From NCBI GenBank assembly GCA_036307305.1, contig JAXJXV010000008.1, forward strand, positions 1 through 64,000: DNA of 64,000 nucleotides, in the 5' to 3' direction. The position numbers and the translations under genes were made by a program. The DNA comes from SIG607 sp036307305 (GTDB lineage: Bacteria; Bacillota; Clostridia; Oscillospirales; Acutalibacteraceae). Numbering within the stretch: the stretch's first letter is position 1; each line of letters begins with the position of its first letter. A model generated the notes under the pieces. That model worked only from the letters and a program-made list of their open reading frames with translations, was not told where the DNA came from and searched no databases. Below are positions 61,512 through 64,000 of this stretch, piece after piece.

Positions 61512-61666
61512 ATAAAAAATGCGTGGCAGAGCCACGCACGAAAAACGCAACTCTTGCTACCACGCAAGTTTACACACAGAACAAGTATGCAAAACAGAGT
61601 ATGCGTTTTTACCTGAAGTAAAAACACACACTTATTCTGTGTAAAATTAATATTAACTTGCGTGGT
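61512..61666 (-). ncRNA. structured RNA gene, copy 2
   Basis: Predicted transcript of about 155 bases from promoter 61673-61701 to terminator TGCGTGGC/GCCACGCA (61520-61538) with a T-run. Stems (minus strand): CCACGCAAGTT with AACTTGCGTGG, and TTTACACAGAA with the 3' arm TTCTGTGTGTAAA. The core is AGTGTGT/GCATACT enclosing hairpin GTTTTTAC...GTAAAAAC and GCATACTCTGTTTT. The outer stems differ in sequence from copy 1 but pair equally well, which indicates selection for structure. AAAAACGC in the core is perfectly complementary to the downstream GCGTTTTT, a possible pseudoknot. Confidence 0.7.
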
Positions 61667-61672
61667 AATTTT

Positions 61673-61701
61673 AGTATAACATACAAAAACAAAAAACACA
61701 A
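61673..61701 (-). promoter_or_regulatory. promoter of structured RNA copy 2
   Basis: On the minus strand, TTGTGT (61696-61701), 17 bases, and TATACT (61673-61678). It abuts the A/T-tail of the repeat at 61703-61780. Confidence 0.65.
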
Positions 61702-61702
61702 G

Positions 61703-61780
61703 AAAAAAAACGGGAGGACAACAAGTCCTCCCCTACACTGTAGCCGTAACGATTATACTGAATCTACTCCCTATTCCCTA
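61703..61780 (-). repeat. intergenic repeat, full unit; supplies the pgsA stop codon
   Basis: On the minus strand: TAGGGAATAGGGAGTAGATT, then CAGTATAATCGTTACGGCTA, CAGTGTAGGGGAGGAC...GTCCTCCCG and a long T-run. Its first TAG is the stop codon of pgsA, and its hairpin would act as the pgsA terminator. Confidence 0.88.
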
Positions 61781-62359
61781 CTTAGTAGTATTCACGAATT
61801 CCTTATTCTGCATTAAATAAATAACACCTGAAATTATGCAAAGCACGGTACTTGCCCAAAGGACAATATTGAAAACTACGTCAAGTGCAAGGATAACTCC
61901 ACCGGAAAGAGCAAACCATTCCTTAATCTGCGCAAAGGCAATGCCTATTACGATAGCGGCAATCTGAGTAACGGTTTTAAGCTTACCCCATATATTAGCG
62001 GCGATAACCTTATTACCTGCGCTGCTCACCACTATAAGACGAAGTGAAGAAATAAGAAACTCTCTGAAAAGCACAATAAACACAACCCAAGTTATCTGCC
62101 AACCGATACCGTGGGCAATAAAGCCTAAAAATGCAGAGGTGGTCAGCATTTTATCGGCAAGTGGGTCAAGGAACTTGCCGAAAGAGGTAACGAGATTATA
62201 TTTTCTTGCAATTTTTCCGTCAAGCATATCGGTAAATGCGGCAACGGCAAAAACTATAAGAGCCAAAAGATAATGGCTTGGAAATTTCACAAGCATTAAA
62301 AACATAAACACTGGAGTTAAAATAATTCTTAAAACCGTTAATTTATTTGGAAGATTCAT
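61778..62359 (-). CDS. pgsA: CDP-diacylglycerol-glycerol-3-phosphate 3-phosphatidyltransferase
   Basis: Membrane enzyme making phosphatidylglycerol phosphate. It is 193 residues with several membrane helices. The CDP-alcohol phosphotransferase motif is complete: DMLDGKIAR...G...D...D (residues 44-69, ending FGKFLDPLADK). The start overlaps the end of rimO by 17 bases. The last codon, AAG, is followed by TAG from an intergenic repeat, so the native end may have been replaced. Confidence 0.95.
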   Translation of the reverse strand: MNLPNKLTVLRIILTPVFMFLMLVKFPSHYLLALIVFAVAAFTDMLDGKIARKYNLVTSFGKFLDPLADKMLTTSAFLGFIAHGIGWQITWVVFIVLFREFLISSLRLIVVSSAGNKVIAANIWGKLKTVTQIAAIVIGIAFAQIKEWFALSGGVILALDVVFNIVLWASTVLCIISGVIYLMQNKEFVNTTK

Positions 62360-63683
62360 CGCACATTTCTCCTAACAAATCATATTCTATACAGTCGTTT
62401 ACCTGTACCCATACAAACTCGCCGAAAACAAGAGGACGGGTAGCAAAAAAGAAGATTTTTCCGTCAACCTCAGGGGCGTCTGCGCCCGTTCTGCCAAAAT
62501 AGCATTTAAGGTAATCGTCATAACCCTCTACAAGCACTTCCACCCTTTCGCCGATTTTTTCCTCGTTCTTTTTGGCTGAAATTTCCATTTGGGTGTCCAT
62601 TATAAGTGACAGTCTGTCCTGTTTTGTCTGCTCGTCTATCTGCCCCTCCATAGTAGCGGCAACTGTGTCCTCCTCAGGAGAATATGTAAAACAGCCAAGT
62701 CGGTCAAATTTTATATCCTTTACAAACTGATGAAGAGTCTCAAACTGCTCATCCGTTTCGGTGGGGAAGCCTGTAATAAAGGTGGTTCTTATGGTTACTC
62801 CCTTTATTTTTTCTCTTATTTTTTCTATGAGTGAAGTAAGACTATCCTTATCGCCCTTGCGGTTCATTTTTTTAAGCAGAGTCTTATCCACGTGCTGTAG
62901 CGGCATATCAAGGTACTTAACTATTTTTTCTTCCCTCTCTATTACCTCTAAAAGCTGGTCGGTAATTCTTTCGGGGTAGGTGTAAAGCACCCTTATCCAG
63001 TGAAGCCCGTCTATTTTGCAAAGCTCTGTGAGAAGAGTGGGCAAAGCAGATTTTCCGTAAATATCCTCGCCGTAGGCGGTGGTATCCTGCGCAACCACAA
63101 CGATTTCTTTTACTCCACCCTTTACAAGCTCATTTGCTTCCTCTATACAGCTTTCAATGGTACGGCTTCTCATTTTACCTCTTATAAGAGGAATAGCGCA
63201 GTAGGTACAGCAGTTGTTACAGCCGTCGGAAATTTTAAGATACGCGGAAAAGGGATATCCGCCTAAAACACGCTTTGCATTAAGGTCAAGGTCTTCCTTT
63301 TTACCGTAGGAGTTTTTGCAGTTGCCCTCTATCGCCTTTTCTACAAGCTGCGCAATATCCTTATTAGAGCCAATACCAACAACCATATCAACCTCAGGAA
63401 TTTCCTCGGTAATATCGTCCTTATAACGCTCTGCAAGACAGCCCGTTACAATAAGCGCTTTCAGATTGCCGTCCTTTTTATACTGCGCGGCTTCAAGAAT
63501 ATTTTCTATTGCTTCCTTTTTTGCGTCCTCAATAAATCCGCAGGTGTTTATTATTATAGCGTCAGCCTCTGCTTCCTCTACACCGATAATAAAACCCGCT
63601 TGACTCAGGCTATAAAGCATTGCCTCGGCATCAACCTGATTTTTGGGACAGCCAAGGGATACCATTGCTACCTTTTTGTTCAT
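62343..63683 (-). CDS. rimO: ribosomal protein S12 methylthiotransferase RimO
   Basis: Radical SAM enzyme that methylthiolates Asp in ribosomal protein S12. It is 446 residues. An N-terminal UPF0004 domain has conserved Cys residues (VSLGCPKNQVDAE, INTCGFIEDAKKE, VTGCLAERY). The radical SAM motif is CNNCCTYC (CxxxCxxC), and a C-terminal TRAM domain binds RNA (about residues 375-440). The opening MVSLGCPKNQVD favours RimO over MiaB. It follows recX by four bases and overlaps pgsA. Confidence 0.95.
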   Translation of the reverse strand: MNKKVAMVSLGCPKNQVDAEAMLYSLSQAGFIIGVEEAEADAIIINTCGFIEDAKKEAIENILEAAQYKKDGNLKALIVTGCLAERYKDDITEEIPEVDMVVGIGSNKDIAQLVEKAIEGNCKNSYGKKEDLDLNAKRVLGGYPFSAYLKISDGCNNCCTYCAIPLIRGKMRSRTIESCIEEANELVKGGVKEIVVVAQDTTAYGEDIYGKSALPTLLTELCKIDGLHWIRVLYTYPERITDQLLEVIEREEKIVKYLDMPLQHVDKTLLKKMNRKGDKDSLTSLIEKIREKIKGVTIRTTFITGFPTETDEQFETLHQFVKDIKFDRLGCFTYSPEEDTVAATMEGQIDEQTKQDRLSLIMDTQMEISAKKNEEKIGERVEVLVEGYDDYLKCYFGRTGADAPEVDGKIFFFATRPLVFGEFVWVQVNDCIEYDLLGEMCDESSK

Positions 63684-63687
63684 TCTT

Positions 63688-64000
63688 TTATTCCCCTATT
63701 GTCTGGTCATATTCCTTTAAAACTGCGCGGATATCAGAAAAAACGAAGCCCCGCCGATACAGTGCCTCGGCGGTTTTTCGTATTCCCTCTTTATCGCTTA
63801 GCTTTGAAGAGTATTTTTTATTTACAAGCTTTTTTATTTTCTCCTGCTCAGACTCACAGTCATAAACACAGATTTCCTTTGCTACAGCGTAGGATATACC
63901 TGCCTCCACAAGCTTATTTAAAGCCCCTTTGTTTGAAAGACACTCTGCAGAGCATTTTTCATAAAGCCGTAAGGCAAAAGAGCTGTCATCGATATAGGAA
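63688..64000 (-). CDS. recX: regulatory protein RecX (cut by window edge)
   Basis: Modulator of RecA filaments. The frame is open from the window edge: SYIDDSSFALRLYEKCSAEC is the typical start of a RecX helical repeat, then LVEAGISYAVAKEICVYDCE and a final repeat ending DIRAVLKEYDQTIGE. About 103 residues are seen, and the N-terminal part lies beyond 64000. An internal GTG at 63909 is not the true start. It is the first gene of a recX-rimO-pgsA unit. Confidence 0.82.
   Translation of the reverse strand, partial: SYIDDSSFALRLYEKCSAECLSNKGALNKLVEAGISYAVAKEICVYDCESEQEKIKKLVNKKYSSKLSDKEGIRKTAEALYRRGFVFSDIRAVLKEYDQTIGE

Noticed and set aside
61295..61666. Identification of the tandem RNAs as 6S RNA, SRP RNA or a T-box
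   Set aside because: There is no 6S-type symmetric central bubble, no SRP loop, no T-box TGGAACCGCG, and two tandem copies with separate promoters do not fit these families.
61268..61699. ORFs of 65 and 72 residues on the minus strand (61268-61465, 61481-61699)
   Set aside because: They overlap the RNA promoters and stems, lack an RBS, and have low-quality composition rich in Cys/Phe.
1..64000. CRISPR arrays, tRNA or rRNA genes
   Set aside because: No regularly spaced short repeats and no cloverleaf or rRNA signature were recognised; the repeats seen are palindromic intergenic units.

Overview
The window looks like a genome segment from an anaerobic clostridial (Firmicutes, probably Oscillospirales-type) bacterium. 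Supporting signs are strong AGGAGG-type ribosome binding sites, TTGACA/TATAAT promoters, an hrcA-grpE-dnaK-dnaJ operon with a CIRCE operator, a T-box in front of cysE-cysS, an oxygen-sensitive class III ribonucleotide reductase (nrdD/nrdG), and several Gram-positive cell-wall sorting signals. No tRNA, rRNA, CRISPR array or insertion sequence was recognised.

Region 1 (about 1-39.7 kb) reads as the right part of an integrative conjugative element. Its right end abuts the 3' end of lysS. The left end, integrase and relaxase are not in the window. The left half is cargo: a pfkA 3' part joined to a trpB remnant, a UPF0340 protein, an ECF transporter S component, a SLOG protein, and a MarR-regulated operon (degV, alcohol-acetyltransferase-like, DUF6320-like, GNAT). 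Then come an AIM24-like protein, a 1561-residue cell-wall-anchored GLUG/MBG protein and a TetR regulator, lying between two near-identical 44-bp terminator repeats. HU, a small signal peptidase I, a sigma-like factor and a zinc-ribbon protein follow. From 39.5 kb leftwards runs a long conjugation operon: excisionase-like and DUF5348-like proteins, two DNA-binding-like proteins, a VirB2-like subunit, a VirB6/TrbL-like channel, an NlpC/P60 protein, PrgI, VirB4, three accessory proteins, VirD4, an S1-domain protein, a CAP lipoprotein, and a 1741-residue NlpC-SpaA surface protein with a small membrane partner. Several operons of this region have long leaders that contain an intrinsic terminator ahead of the first gene.

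Region 2 (39.72-64 kb) is chromosomal backbone, almost all on the minus strand: greA-lysS, cysE-cysS-trmN6-like, the heat-shock operon, an EF-G paralogue, a second MarR regulator, an M23 peptidase, SGNH/LOG/dut, nrdD-nrdG, pgsA-rimO-recX and several unknown small proteins. It is sprinkled with a family of palindromic intergenic repeats. The full-length form ends in a terminator-like hairpin, and its opening bases supply the stop codons of neighbouring genes.

The most interesting unexplained signal is at 61.3-61.7 kb: two tandem, homologous structured RNA genes. Each has its own promoter with the same unusual -35 sequence and its own terminator, and they share a core with compensatory base changes. 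They sit next to a 54-residue ORF.
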